A DNA stretch of 49,299 nt from an uncultured Cellvibrionales bacterium (GTDB lineage Bacteria; Pseudomonadota; Gammaproteobacteria; Pseudomonadales; Porticoccaceae), in NCBI GenBank assembly GCA_913031145.1, contig CAJWCO010000017.1:1-49299 (forward strand), read 5' to 3'. The notes beneath the pieces are model-generated. The model did not search any database. It was not told where the DNA came from and saw only the letters and a program-made list of their open reading frames with translations. The position numbers and the translations under genes were made by a program. Numbering within the stretch: the stretch's first letter is position 1; every line of letters starts with the position of its first letter. Positions 29,642 to 39,253 of the stretch are shown here, one piece after another.

Positions 29642-30294
29642 TGCTGAAATCTGAGCGCGCCGAATTCATTCACGCAAAACTCGAAGCTCTTTATCCCAAC
29701 ACGCCTATACCACTTGACCATCAGACCCACTACCAGCTCTTAATCGCCGTATTATTGAGTGCGCAATGTACCGACGAACGGGTGAATCGAGTTACGCCCA
29801 AACTTTTCGCAAAGGCAGACAACCCACACGATATGCAGCACGTAGCTGTGGGTGATATCTACCAGATTGTCAGACCTTGTGGACTAGCGCCGAAAAAATC
29901 TCGCGCGATTTCAGAGCTTTCCAAAATTCTGGTCAACGAGTATCAGGGTGAAGTTCCACCCGACATAGGGTTACTCGAACAACTTCCTGGCGTGGGTCAC
30001 AAAACCGCTAGCGTGGTTGTAGCGCAGGCCTTTGGGCAAGCCGCTTTTCCCGTTGACACACACATCTTTCGACTTGCCCAACGGTGGGGACTCACCCGAT
30101 CAAAAACAGTCGCGGGAGCTGAGCGCGACCTAAAAAAAGTATTTCCAAAGGTAAGCTGGAATAAACTGCATCTGCAAATTATTTTTTATGGGCGCGAATT
30201 TTGTACCGCTCGCGGCTGTGATGGCCGCGCATGCGATATATGCCGGTATTGTTATCCCTCCAGAAAAAAGCCATTCGTCGCATATAAAGCCTAG
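29641..30294 (+). CDS. nth: Endonuclease III-type DNA glycosylase with unusual cysteine pattern
   Basis: The 217-residue protein has the endonuclease III fold used to remove oxidised pyrimidines in base excision repair. The helix-hairpin-helix motif LPGVGHKTA contains catalytic Lys121, and Asp139 is in FPVDTHIFR. VLLSAQCTDERVN near residue 38 is another signature. The C-terminal cysteines are at 188, 193, 198, 201 and 204, not the classic C-x6-C-x2-C-x5-C spacing, so the 4Fe-4S cluster may be altered or absent; clusterless relatives are known. The ATG at 29641 overlaps the dapC stop, indicating coupling. Confidence 0.9.
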   Translation: MLKSERAEFIHAKLEALYPNTPIPLDHQTHYQLLIAVLLSAQCTDERVNRVTPKLFAKADNPHDMQHVAVGDIYQIVRPCGLAPKKSRAISELSKILVNEYQGEVPPDIGLLEQLPGVGHKTASVVVAQAFGQAAFPVDTHIFRLAQRWGLTRSKTVAGAERDLKKVFPKVSWNKLHLQIIFYGREFCTARGCDGRACDICRYCYPSRKKPFVAYKA

Positions 30295-30345
30295 TTAACG
30301 CATCATAGTCATTGCTGCTATGGTCTTGCACCGCGCAACTTTGCT

Positions 30346-30738
30346 ATGCTTACGCGCATTGCTACTAGGATATTGTCATTTTTGCACACTCTCTACGGAA
30401 TCAGTAACTGCGACACAGTCAAGCGCGCTCGCCGGTGGCTCGATGAAAGTCAGATCGACTTTCAATTCTATGACCTGCGCAAACACGGTGTAACAACGAA
30501 GCTTATAGAGCAGTGGCTCGAACGTGTTCACTGGGAAGCCTTGCTAAATCGGCGCGGTACGACCTGGCGGAAATTGGATGCCAACACGCACGGTGCGGTG
30601 TCGAAAGACACCATTACGCCGCTTTTTTGCGAACACCCCACTCTTATAAAAAGGCCTGTGCTCGAGTACGATGACAAAATGGCCATCGGATTCAGCGACA
30701 CAACGTATCACAGCTTGTTGCGTTGTGGTCGCCAATAA
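30346..30738 (+). CDS. Spx/ArsC-family reductase-like protein (YffB type)
   Basis: The product is up to 130 residues and belongs to the thioredoxin-fold Spx/MgsR/ArsC family, closest to E. coli YffB: LYGISNCDTVKRARRWL (Cys22), WEALLNRRGTTWRKL and LIKRPVLEYD match it. Only one cysteine is present in the CxxC-like position, as in YffB, so true arsenate reductase activity is unlikely; glutathione-dependent thiol chemistry has been suggested for the group. The start is uncertain: the ATG lacks a ribosome-binding site, and a TTG at 30382 would give a YffB-like N terminus (HTLYGISNC). It sits just before dapD, as in Pseudomonas. Confidence 0.87.
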   Translation: MLTRIATRILSFLHTLYGISNCDTVKRARRWLDESQIDFQFYDLRKHGVTTKLIEQWLERVHWEALLNRRGTTWRKLDANTHGAVSKDTITPLFCEHPTLIKRPVLEYDDKMAIGFSDTTYHSLLRCGRQ

Positions 30739-30771
30739 CAGCCGTAAAACGCACTATAAGGATGTCTCCCT

Positions 30772-31791
30772 ATGAATAAAATTTACAGCTTTGGAATCGG
30801 GGTTGGCAGTAAAAATTCCCAAGGCGAGTGGTTAGAGGTACTTTTTCCATCGCCACAGTTCAAACCCGACCCAGAAATAAGCGGCGTGCTACGCGCTGTA
30901 TTAGGTCACGAGACAGCTGATATCGAGCTCAACAATGGTCAGGTTATCGCACTAGAATCAGCCTTGCGCACCAGCGGTGATACGCTCATTGCCGACAGTC
31001 TGCGAATGTTATCTGCATCTGACCAACCATTAGTCGCAGTATTACTCATCAGCGATGACGCACCCGTCTCGGTACCACAGGCCTATTTGAAGTTACAACT
31101 GTTGTCACATCGATTGGTTAAGCCGCACCAAACTAATATTGATGGAATCTTTGCCACATTAAAGAATATCGCATGGACAAGTGCGGGCCCGATTGATATT
31201 GCGGAATTACCAGGTCGTATTGTCGAGGCCAAATTGCGAGGCCAAAGCTTGACCGTCAACTGCATCGACAAATTTCCTAAGATGGTGGACTACGTCGTCC
31301 CATCTGGCGTGCGAATCGCTGATGCGTCCCGCGTAAGACTCGGCGCCTATCTAGGCGCTGGCACGACCGTTATGCATGAAGGTTTTGTTAACTTCAACGC
31401 GGGTACCGAGGGCCCGAACATGGTCGAAGGGCGAATTTCAGCGGGCGTTTTTTGTGCTGCAGGTTCCGATATCGGCGGGGGCGCGTCGATTATGGGGACG
31501 CTGTCGGGGGGTGGCCAGATGGTTATATCATTGGGCAAACAATGTCTATTGGGGGCGAATGCTGGGCTAGGAATACCGCTGGGCGATCGCTGCACTATCG
31601 AAGCGGGTCTTTACGTCACCGCGGGCTCGGTGGTTACCCTGATCGATAAAAATAATAACGAGACACAGGCAGTGAAAGCGCGGGAACTCGCCCACAAAAA
31701 TGACTTGTTGTTCAGACGCAACTCAGTCAGCGGACGCGTCGAGTGTTTGACCAACAAAAGCGCCGTAGAACTCAACGACGAATTGCATTAG
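30772..31791 (+). CDS. dapD: 2,3,4,5-tetrahydropyridine-2,6-dicarboxylate N-succinyltransferase
   Basis: This 339-residue enzyme adds a succinyl group from succinyl-CoA to tetrahydrodipicolinate in lysine and diaminopimelate synthesis. It is the long DapD form found in Pseudomonas: an N-terminal domain, then a left-handed beta helix with GAYLGAGTTVMHEGFVNFNA, EGRISAGVFCAAGSDIGGG and LLGANAGLGIPLGDRC. AAGGATGT lies just before the ATG. It ends the plus-strand block and is convergent with the decayed cyclase gene; the 252 bases between them hold no recognisable element. Confidence 0.95.
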   Translation: MNKIYSFGIGVGSKNSQGEWLEVLFPSPQFKPDPEISGVLRAVLGHETADIELNNGQVIALESALRTSGDTLIADSLRMLSASDQPLVAVLLISDDAPVSVPQAYLKLQLLSHRLVKPHQTNIDGIFATLKNIAWTSAGPIDIAELPGRIVEAKLRGQSLTVNCIDKFPKMVDYVVPSGVRIADASRVRLGAYLGAGTTVMHEGFVNFNAGTEGPNMVEGRISAGVFCAAGSDIGGGASIMGTLSGGGQMVISLGKQCLLGANAGLGIPLGDRCTIEAGLYVTAGSVVTLIDKNNNETQAVKARELAHKNDLLFRRNSVSGRVECLTNKSAVELNDELH

Positions 31792-32043
31792 GTCTCTAAC
31801 TAAGGCAGCACCACCGCCTATTGCAGGATTGTGGATACGTTAGATTTCGTGTGCTGGGCGTTCTTGCGTACCTAAGTAAACGCGCATGACTTTCTGAAGT
31901 TGCCCGCATCAGTCCGTCGTAACAAGCACACAAACGAAACATTGCATCCGCACAAAATACACCCACTAAAGACGACTACAGCGGTGCTCAGACCGTGTGT
32001 GGAAAGCAGTTGCAGACGTTGCTTGATCAACGTGCGGCCTTAC

Positions 32044-34197
32044 CTATAAATCGACTGTTGATATCACGGCACGTTCACCTAAAATATACGTGAACACCTC
32101 GCCGACCCCTTTAATATCAATTTTTCCTCGGGGCGTTGCTTCGTAAGTCCCATTTAACGCCGCATAAAAAACGTCGGAAACTTGAATTTTATTTGGAATA
32201 CCCGTTGACTCCATGCGACTGGCCATATTGATACTCTCGCCCCATAAATCATAAATAAATTTGGACGAACCAATCACCCCTGCAACAACAGGGCCACAGT
32301 GCAACCCGATACGCATTTCAATTTGCGTCCCATTCCGCTGGTTATACTCATCAAGGCAACCGAGAATCCGGTGTGATAATTGCGCCATGACTTGTGCGTG
32401 ATTTACATTAGGTTTTGGCAGTCCACACACCGCCATATAGGCATCTCCAATCGTCTTTATTTTTTCTACCCCGAACTCGACTGCGACCTTATCAAAAGAG
32501 GTAAACAGCTCGTCCAAAAACGCCAACACCTCCATCGGCTCACGTCCACGAGACCAGCGAGTAAAACCCACTAAATCGCAAAAGATAATACTTGCCCCTT
32601 GAAATGCGTCAGCAATTTGCGTCTCGCCACTTTTTAGCCTTTCCGCGATGGGTTGCGGCAGTACATTGAGCAGCAATTTATCGTTTTCTGCATCGGCTTC
32701 GGCAATCGTGTCCGTTTGCTCGCGAATGTTCACCACCATGTTATTGAAGTTTTGGCTAAGTTGCCCAATTTCATCATTGGAACTCACATCTAATTCGACG
32801 TAGAGATTCCCCATGCCGACATCTGCTGCCGCTGCTGACAAATCGACCAACGGTCGCAGCATCTTCCGAGCCACAACAACGCCAAGCATCCCCATGACCA
32901 AGGCAAGGATCACAGCCGACAGCAACAATGAACGGCTGAGCTGATGAACCGCAAAAAAGGCCTCTTCAGTGTCTATCTCTGACAACAACCCCCACTGACG
33001 ATTACCGAAACTAATCGGTCCATAGGCACTCAGTGCTTTAACGCCGCGATAATCTTCCGTAACAACGGTGTTTCTAATGCCCGCTATGGCGTCTATAGAC
33101 GCGGCTGTTGAAACTTTTTGCAGCAAAATAGATGTATTAAGATAGTCCAATTGTGCAATCGTGCTCTCCGGATAATCTTAGCCCCGCAGCGCCTCAAGGT
33201 AAGCTGTGCGGTCTTCCACTAGAAATCGAGAAACACTGCGCATCAAAAAATCGTCGCCCACTAAATACGTCTCACCCGTTTCGCCAAGGCCACTCTCGCG
33301 CCAAAGATAATTGTCGGTCATGATGGTATTAAGTCGATCTACAGGTAACTGAAATACCACAACTCCTTGGGGCACTGCTTCTGAGTAGACCTGAGTCGCA
33401 AAAAACGCCGCGGGTGCACCGTAAGACGGGGTGTAGTAATCAAAATCGATAAAGGCGACGGTATTTTTGCTATCTAATTCCTTAGCATTCCGATACGCCA
33501 ACGCAAGGTTACTATTTCGAAAAGCACCCGTGCGCAAATTCGTTGCGAAGTCTACCTCTTTGAACACCGAGTACAGAATATCACCGCTTTCGTAATCAAT
33601 TAAAAATATATCGTAATAACCGAACCGTTTTTGGTAGTCCTTAAAAATCGTATGGAATCGGGTATGGACATCGCCATAATCACTGTCATCTGCTGGCGCG
33701 CGCATTAGATTATTTTTTTCTCCCTCCGGCCATTCGTTCCTCGCAATGTAATGATTTTGCAAATAACGCGTAGAGAGGTCTTTGGGAAAAAACTCCAACA
33801 AATCCTGCTTGATCCCTGACCCCTTTTCTAAAGCGGATAAGAAGTTCTCGCGATAATAAGCTTCCAATGGAGCACCAAGATCAACTGACCCCTCAACGGC
33901 GTTGTGCGCAACGTTTAAGTCTCCGTCAAGTGAACGAAAAGCCGCCTTGAATTCAGTGAGTGCGGCTAACGTGGTCGGATTTTGCGCGAGCGTTAATAAT
34001 TGATCTTCGATCAGTTTGAAATAGCTTTCGACCTAATGCGCTTTGTGAGTCTGAATCGATGTAAGTTGTCGAAATGCAGAGTCTTCAAGAGACACTCTAG
34101 CGGACTGATAACTGATCAATCCAGAGATACCGCTGACGATTACACAAAGGAAAATGACGAACCCTGCAACCTTTGCTTTAATGCTTGAAACACCCAT
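32044..34197 (-). pseudogene. Receptor-type class III adenylate/guanylate cyclase, split by two in-frame stops
   Basis: One frame from the ATG at 34197 to 32044 (718 codons) encodes a complete receptor cyclase apart from a TAG at codon 55 (34035-34033) and a TAA at codon 340 (33180-33178). The order is a membrane segment (residues 10-30), a periplasmic Cache-like sensor region up to about 415, a second membrane segment (421-444), a HAMP domain, a linker helix (LLLNVLPQPIAERLKSGE) and the class III catalytic domain. That domain has metal-binding Asp541 (IFCDLVGFT) and Asp585 (IKTIGDAYMAVCG), then LHCGPVVAGVIG. There is no frameshift, and sequence on both sides of each stop still reads as family-like. 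It would make cAMP or cGMP in response to an external ligand. Decay, or stop-codon read-through, are the alternatives. Confidence 0.88.
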
Positions 34198-34424
34198 CGC
34201 GCCCTCCAAAATCCTTTTACAATGTCGTGATGCAACTATTCGTTTATCTACTCAGCAACACCCGACTCCAGCCTAGCGCGCAAATCAAGTCAAAGTCTGA
34301 TTTGCCCTAAAAAAGTACTCATTATCCTATAGTAAAAAACACAGATACAAAACGAAGTTCCATGCAGCCAAAGAACACTTCAAGTCCCAAGGCTAACTGC
34401 CAAGTATCGTTGACAACATCTATA

Positions 34425-35339
34425 CTAATGGCCTGCATTTGCAGCGATCAAATCTGCAAATTCAGGCAACAATTCGCCTGGAAGATTATGGCCCAAGCCC
34501 GCAAAAAGTTTCAGCGTTGCGTGTGGAATGTGCCTCGCAGTGTCAAGTGCCCCGCTGACAGGGACTAAGCGATCTTCCTCTCCATGAATGATCAGCGCGG
34601 GTACCGAAACTTGACTCAACAACTGAATGCGGTTACCCGCCGTGTTGATCGCCGCAATTTGACGAGGATAACTTGCTCGACTTCTCGCCCTTTTCGACTC
34701 GGCAAGCACGGTCGCTCGAACTGCACGATCACTCACAGGATAACTCGGGCTACCAATGAACTGCAGTGTTTCAACTGAAACATCCAAAACTGATTGAGAT
34801 TTAGACGGTTTTTTTAACATCTGAATCATTGTAAGGACACCCGGCTGCCCCTTACCCACTGTACCACTCGTTGACATCATTGATGTCAACGAGAGAACTC
34901 TACTCGAGTACTTGGCCGCAGCTATTTGGCTGATCATACCGCCCATTGACATACCCACTAAATGCGCCGCTGGCAATCCCAAAGTATCCAGAAGACCGAT
35001 GGTATCATTGGCCATATCATCAAGCGTGTAGGGAACCGTCACAGGCACACCAAAATATCGCTTAAGACACTGCCGCAGCAAGCTAGGCGCGCGCCTATCG
35101 TCTATTCGGTCGGTCAAACCAATATCTCGATTATCGAAGCGAATCACAAAAAAACCGCGCTCAACCAATAAATCGCAAAAAGCCACTGGCCATCGGACGA
35201 GCTGCCAATTAAGTCCTGCAACCAATACTAATGCAGGACTTTGGGGGTCGCCAAAGGTTTCATAAGCGATGGAGATCCCATTAGATTCTATAAATTTAGT
35301 CGGTTGATCACTGAAGCCCGCACGGCCGTCTTCTCTCAT
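34425..35339 (-). CDS. Alpha/beta hydrolase
   Basis: The 304-residue protein is an alpha/beta-hydrolase-fold enzyme with nucleophile Ser131 in GMSMGG, a likely acid Asp256 in HGEEDRLVP and His284 in GLGHNLP. The oxyanion region is LVAGLNWQLVRWP. It resembles soluble esterases or lipases acting on small acyl substrates; the substrate is unknown. The ATG overlaps the TGA of the decayed acyl-CoA synthetase gene as ATGA, so the two were once translationally coupled. No signal peptide is seen. It appears intact although both neighbours on this strand are broken. Confidence 0.85.
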   Translation of the reverse strand: MREDGRAGFSDQPTKFIESNGISIAYETFGDPQSPALVLVAGLNWQLVRWPVAFCDLLVERGFFVIRFDNRDIGLTDRIDDRRAPSLLRQCLKRYFGVPVTVPYTLDDMANDTIGLLDTLGLPAAHLVGMSMGGMISQIAAAKYSSRVLSLTSMMSTSGTVGKGQPGVLTMIQMLKKPSKSQSVLDVSVETLQFIGSPSYPVSDRAVRATVLAESKRARSRASYPRQIAAINTAGNRIQLLSQVSVPALIIHGEEDRLVPVSGALDTARHIPHATLKLFAGLGHNLPGELLPEFADLIAANAGH

Positions 35340-36105
35340 CGGTCTCTTAATTCTCTGCGCAAAATTTTACCCACTAGGGATTGAGTTAATTTATTAGCAA
35401 AGTCTATCACACAGGGAACTTTATACGCAGTCAATTGCTTTCTACAAAAGACCTCAAGTCCTCTGCCCTGATATTCGGGTTGCTCGACATCGCAAACAAT
35501 TTAACGGCCTCTCCAGTATGCTTACCGGGGATACCAATGACCGCACACTCAACAATATCGCTATGCCGATAGACCACTTCTTCAATTTTACTTGGATAGA
35601 CATTGAACCTTGAAACAATCACCATATCTTTTAAGCGAGCCACAATTTTTACATACCCATCGGCGTCCAACACCCCGACGACCCGAGTTCGAAACCACCC
35701 ATGAACATCACCCACGGCTGCGCTCGCCTCGGTTTTTTGCCAACAACCCGGGATCCCCTGCGAACCTCTGACACAAGTTTCGCCCTCATATTCTGTCGGA
35801 ACAACCTCGCCACAGTGGTCAATCAGCTTTGATTCCTCCACTATTATGGGATGCGCTTCGGAGCCAGATCGATTAGCATCTGGACTGTTATAGGTTAATA
35901 CAGCAGCCGTTTCTGACAGCCCATAACCTTTGCAAATTTTTCTAGCTGTACGCTATTCCCACTCTTCTCGAAGTTCTTTTACCAATGCTGTACCCCCGGC
36001 AATCATGCTCTTGACCGCGGAGAAATCGATGCGGTAAAAATCACTGTCGGCCAAAACCACAGAACTAATGTGACTGCCAACAGCACTGACCCCAGCCAGG
36101 CTAAA
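35336..36105 (-). pseudogene. 3' part of an AMP-dependent acyl-CoA synthetase (FadD-like), inactivated
   Basis: About the last 255 codons of a FadD-like ligase are recognisable: FYRIDFSAVKSMIAGGTALV, then KGYGLSETAAVLTYN (A5-type motif), GWFRTRVVGVLDADGYV, KDMVIVSRFNVYPSKIEEV and the terminal VGKILRRELRD. The gene is broken three ways. Its 5' half is missing, with the homology joined to an SDR fragment near 36105. A TAG interrupts it at 35955-35953, where relatives usually have Gln before an R-T pair. One A is missing near 35439-35441, moving the last 35 codons to another frame. In GWFRTRVVG an Arg also replaces the Gly-Asp of the usual GWFRTGD. The final TGA overlaps the hydrolase start. Confidence 0.88.
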
Positions 36106-36262
36106 TAGAGTCGAGCGGAGCAACAGTTGCGCTGAGCGCAGTTTTATCCGCGTCCGCAAGCGCCAAATGACAGCGTTGCCGAGCGAGACTAAGGGCCAAA
36201 GCACGGCCTATGCCAGACCCTGCGCCGGTAATCACCGCTACCCCACCCGAGACGTTTTGCAT
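36101..36262 (-). pseudogene. 5' fragment of a short-chain dehydrogenase gene
   Basis: From the ATG at 36262 a 53-codon frame reads as the start of a Rossmann-fold SDR: GGVAVITGAGSGIGRALALS is the NAD(P)-binding glycine motif, followed by CHLALADADKTALSATV, which fits the second strand and helix. It ends in a TAG at 36103-36101, exactly where homology to the acyl-CoA synthetase begins in another frame. The rest of the SDR (active site Ser-Tyr-Lys) is absent, so this is a deletion remnant. It starts 74 bases after the thiolase stop on the same strand. Confidence 0.82.
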
Positions 36263-36336
36263 CGCCTTTATCGCAACTTTTGATCTTTGCTCAGGTGTTA
36301 TGCAATCTGCCCGATTGAAATATCCAGAACCGCCTG

Positions 36337-37518
36337 TTAAACAACTTCAAACAGGCCGGCAGCACCCATTCCGCCGCCTACACACATTGTAATAACGACA
36401 TACTTTTCACCACGACGCTTTGCTTCCATAAGCGCGTGCATAGTCATGCGCGCACCACTCATGCCATAAGGATGACCGATAGAAATCGCGCCCCCATTGA
36501 CATTTAAGCGCGCTGGATCAATCCCCAGTTTGTCGCGGCAATAGATCACCTGCACCGCAAACGCTTCATTGAGTTCCCAGACACCAATATCATCAACAGA
36601 CAACCCGTGACGCTGCAGTAACTTGGGTACCGCAAAAACCGGGCCGATCCCCATTTCGTCGGGTTCGCAGCCAGCAACTGCCATGCCTCGATAAATGCCT
36701 AACGGCTCAAGGTTACGCTGTTCAGCAAGTTTACTATCCATCATCACAACCGCTGCGGCACCATCGGATAACTGCGATGCATTGCCCCCGGTAATCGTGC
36801 CGCCGGGACGCACCACTTTAAGGCCGGAAAGCGCGGCGAGGTTAGTTCCAGGACGGTTGCCTTCATCTTTTGAAAGCGTGACTTCTTCTTCGGTCACCTC
36901 TCCTGTATCGCGATTTGTCACTATTTTGGTCGCAGTCAAAGGCACAATTTCGTCGTCAAATTTTCCTGCCTCTTGTGCGGCCGCCGTCCGTGCTTGGGAC
37001 ACAACCGCATACTCATCTTGCGCCTCACGGGAAATATTGTAGCGGTTAGCAACCACTTCAGCAGTGTCTAGCATCGGCATATGAATGGCTGGCGCATTTT
37101 TAACTGTTAATGGGTCCAGGCCTCGATAGGTATTCATATGCTCATTCTGCGCTAAGCTGACAGACTCACAGCCACCCGCGACGACAATCGGCGCTCCGTC
37201 CATCACAATTTGTTTCGCCCCGGTTGCAATGGTCATAAGACCGGACGAACACTGACGGTCGATTGTCATTCCGGCAACACTCACAGGCATGCCCGCAGCC
37301 ATCGCTGCTTGACGACCGAGGTTCCCAGATTGCGTACCCTGCTGAATTGCAGCGCCCATAATACAGTCTTCTACCTCAGCAGGGTCTATGCCCCCCTTCT
37401 CAAGTGCAGCCTTGATTGCATGCGCGCTAAGCGATGGCGACTCAAGATTATTAAATGCTCCACGGTAAGCTCGACCAATGGGCGTTCGGGCTGCTGACAC
37501 TATCACGGCTTCTTTCAT
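36337..37518 (-). CDS. Acetyl-CoA C-acyltransferase (thiolase)
   Basis: The 393-residue thiolase cleaves 3-ketoacyl-CoA, releasing acetyl-CoA, or runs the reverse condensation. Nucleophile Cys90 is in DRQCSSGLM, His349 in [11 protein letters not shown], and the second Cys379 in [12 protein letters not shown]. The ATG at 37518 has AGGA eight bases upstream and gives the family N terminus [19 protein letters not shown]; earlier in-frame codons are not typical. It follows the SDR and MaoC genes on the same strand, so the three probably supply the hydratase, dehydrogenase and thiolase steps of one beta-oxidation route. Exact chain-length preference cannot be read from sequence. Confidence 0.93.
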   Translation of the reverse strand: MKEAVIVSAARTPIGRAYRGAFNNLESPSLSAHAIKAALEKGGIDPAEVEDCIMGAAIQQGTQSGNLGRQAAMAAGMPVSVAGMTIDRQCSSGLMTIATGAKQIVMDGAPIVVAGGCESVSLAQNEHMNTYRGLDPLTVKNAPAIHMPMLDTAEVVANRYNISREAQDEYAVVSQARTAAAQEAGKFDDEIVPLTATKIVTNRDTGEVTEEEVTLSKDEGNRPGTNLAALSGLKVVRPGGTITGGNASQLSDGAAAVVMMDSKLAEQRNLEPLGIYRGMAVAGCEPDEMGIGPVFAVPKLLQRHGLSVDDIGVWELNEAFAVQVIYCRDKLGIDPARLNVNGGAISIGHPYGMSGARMTMHALMEAKRRGEKYVVITMCVGGGMGAAGLFEVV

Positions 37519-37583
37519 AATATTTTCCTGTTTAAAGTGAAATGTTGTGGGTATGCGTTCTGAGTTTACGGCGCAGGCCAAAT

Positions 37584-38501
37584 TCAAGCGTTGTCTTGCA
37601 TGTAACTCATTGCTTTCGCGACGAACTTCTCCGTCTGCTTACTACCTGATTGAAGTGCTTCATTGACGCTTGTATCTGATACCGACGTCCAGTTTTGACG
37701 AACGATATCAGGCGTTTGCTGTTCTACCGGCAAAAAGATACCGTCCGTTTCGAACATCGCCGCGGTCGCGAAACCCCCTGCGCCAGCACATAAAATGGTT
37801 CTCGTTGGCGCTTCCTCATCGCACAGAATTAAGGCCCCAGCCGTCACTGACTCAGGTGCCATTAACGATATTACCGCCGGCGGCAGGAGATCCTCGGTCA
37901 TGCGAGTGCCTGCTGTGGGCGCTAGAGCGTTCACGTGAATATTGTTTTTTGCACCTTCCAAAACCAACGTATTCATTAATCCAAGGACGGCCATTTTCGC
38001 AGCACCATAATTGGTTTGCCCAAAATTGCCATACATGCCACTGGACGAGGTTGTCATCACGATCCGACCATAATTTTGCGCACGCATGATATCCCATACA
38101 GCCTTAGTACAATTGACCGAACCCATCAAATGAACGTCCATGACGAGTCGAAAATCATCGATATCCATCTTGCCGAACGACTTGTCACGCAGAATACCGG
38201 CGTTGTTGATCAAAATATCAACCCGCCCCCATTTCGCCATTGCTTCAGCCACCATCGATTGCACTTCTTCAAAATTAGCGACATTAGCGCTGTGAGCAAT
38301 GGCCTCTCCGCCAGCGGTCTGAATATCATGAACCGTAGCCAGGGCCGCATCTGATGACGCACCCGTCCCATCGCGAGCACCACCCACGTCATTCACCACG
38401 ACTTTTGCACCGCGCTTGGCTAGAGCCAACGCATGTGCGCGGCCGAGGCCATTCCCCGCACCAGTAACAATGGCCACCCGATCATTAAAATTAATGTGCA
38501 T
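37584..38501 (-). CDS. SDR-family 3-hydroxyacyl-CoA dehydrogenase-like protein
   Basis: This 305-residue SDR resembles the dehydrogenase part of multifunctional enzyme type 2 (HSD17B4). It has [20 protein letters not shown] for cofactor binding, [29 protein letters not shown], and the catalytic set Ser152, Tyr165 and Lys169 around [17 protein letters not shown]-terminal extension beyond the usual 250-residue SDR core is also typical of that group. It probably oxidises a 3-hydroxyacyl-CoA made by the MaoC hydratase encoded 34 bases upstream. The stereochemistry expected for such pairs is the (R)-hydroxy route, which is an inference here. Confidence 0.88.
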   Translation of the reverse strand: MHINFNDRVAIVTGAGNGLGRAHALALAKRGAKVVVNDVGGARDGTGASSDAALATVHDIQTAGGEAIAHSANVANFEEVQSMVAEAMAKWGRVDILINNAGILRDKSFGKMDIDDFRLVMDVHLMGSVNCTKAVWDIMRAQNYGRIVMTTSSSGMYGNFGQTNYGAAKMAVLGLMNTLVLEGAKNNIHVNALAPTAGTRMTEDLLPPAVISLMAPESVTAGALILCDEEAPTRTILCAGAGGFATAAMFETDGIFLPVEQQTPDIVRQNWTSVSDTSVNEALQSGSKQTEKFVAKAMSYMQDNA

Positions 38502-38535
38502 TCAAAACTCCCATAAATTCACTTCCTTCAAAAAC

Positions 38536-38997
38536 TTAATTGGCCATTTGTACAGACAACCACTCGGCAACAAGGGCGGGTTTATCACCACCTTCAATCT
38601 CGACTGACACCTCAACCTTAAAATCAAATTGACCTGGGCGCTTTTCATTGATATCCAGGATTGTAGCGTGGCACCGAATTCGACTCCCCACCCGGACGGG
38701 CGCCACAAAACGCACTCGGTCAAACCCTTTATTGACGCCCATGTAAACGCCTTCAACCATCACATTGTAACTGGTCGAAAAGTGCGACAGCATCGATAGG
38801 GTGAGGAAACCATGCGCTATCGTACCGCCAAAGGGCGTATTTGCAGCGGCTGCTGGGTCTATGTGGATGAATTGTTGATCATGCGTGCAATCGGCAAATG
38901 TATTGACTTGCTCTTGCGTGACCTCGAACCAATCAGTGGGCTCGCAGACGTAGCCTGCATATTGCGCAATCTCGGATTTCTTGACGACCTTTGGCAT
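38536..38997 (-). CDS. MaoC-family enoyl-CoA hydratase
   Basis: The 153-residue hot-dog protein carries the hydratase-2 active-site pattern in FADCTHDQQFIHID (Asp and His), then PFGGTIAHGFLTLSML. The start at 38997 follows AAGGA at a suitable distance and gives MPKVVKKSEIAQYAG; the longer open frame upstream covers the promoter region. It would hydrate trans-2-enoyl-CoA to the 3-hydroxyacyl-CoA used by the next gene. As the first gene of the MaoC-SDR-thiolase unit, it faces the divergent MmyB-type regulator across 256 bases that contain two palindromes. Confidence 0.9.
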   Translation of the reverse strand: MPKVVKKSEIAQYAGYVCEPTDWFEVTQEQVNTFADCTHDQQFIHIDPAAAANTPFGGTIAHGFLTLSMLSHFSTSYNVMVEGVYMGVNKGFDRVRFVAPVRVGSRIRCHATILDINEKRPGQFDFKVEVSVEIEGGDKPALVAEWLSVQMAN

Positions 38998-39073
38998 GCG
39001 AATATCCTTGTGTTTGACGATTGATAATGGCTTTGTGACGCGACGAGCGAACCGCAAACACCACACCCGTTCT

Positions 39074-39091
39074 CGGGTTAAACCTAACCCG
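39074..39091. promoter_or_regulatory. Perfect palindrome, candidate operator for the maoC unit
   Basis: CGGGTTA-AACC-TAACCCG is a perfect 7+4+7 inverted repeat. On the minus strand it lies just downstream of a CATAAT hexamer (39099-39094), so it would overlap the transcription start of maoC. It has no U tract, so an operator for a repressor is more likely than a terminator. Confidence 0.55.
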
Positions 39092-39122
39092 TGATTATGC
39101 CTAACAACGCCATCGATGACCA

Positions 39123-39137
39123 TGACATGCAATGTCA
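39123..39137. promoter_or_regulatory. Second palindrome in the maoC-regulator gap
   Basis: TGACAT-GCA-ATGTCA is a perfect 6+3+6 inverted repeat. It lies about 116 bases before the regulator start and at or just upstream of the likely -35 region of the maoC promoter (TGGTCA, 39122-39117). It could be a binding site for the neighbouring regulator or for another dimeric factor. Confidence 0.5.
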
Positions 39138-39253
39138 GGGTATTGTGCGCTTGCAAGGAGCGCGGAGTGTAAGGCAAATTCGGCAGTTGTGCATCATCCT
39201 CGAGAGGGCTAACATATTAGGGATATAGAAATGAGGAAAGCTCCCCCTTAGCC

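Noticed and set aside
32044-36204. Reassignment of TAG/TAA to glutamine in this organism
   Set aside because: alaA, lpxA and cdsA end in TAG and frr-block genes and others end in TAA at the expected family lengths, so both codons are used as normal stops here.
35953-36204. An 83-codon open frame starting at 36204
   Set aside because: Its first half is the SDR fragment read out of frame and its second half is acyl-CoA synthetase sequence, so it is a chimera created by the deletion, not a gene.
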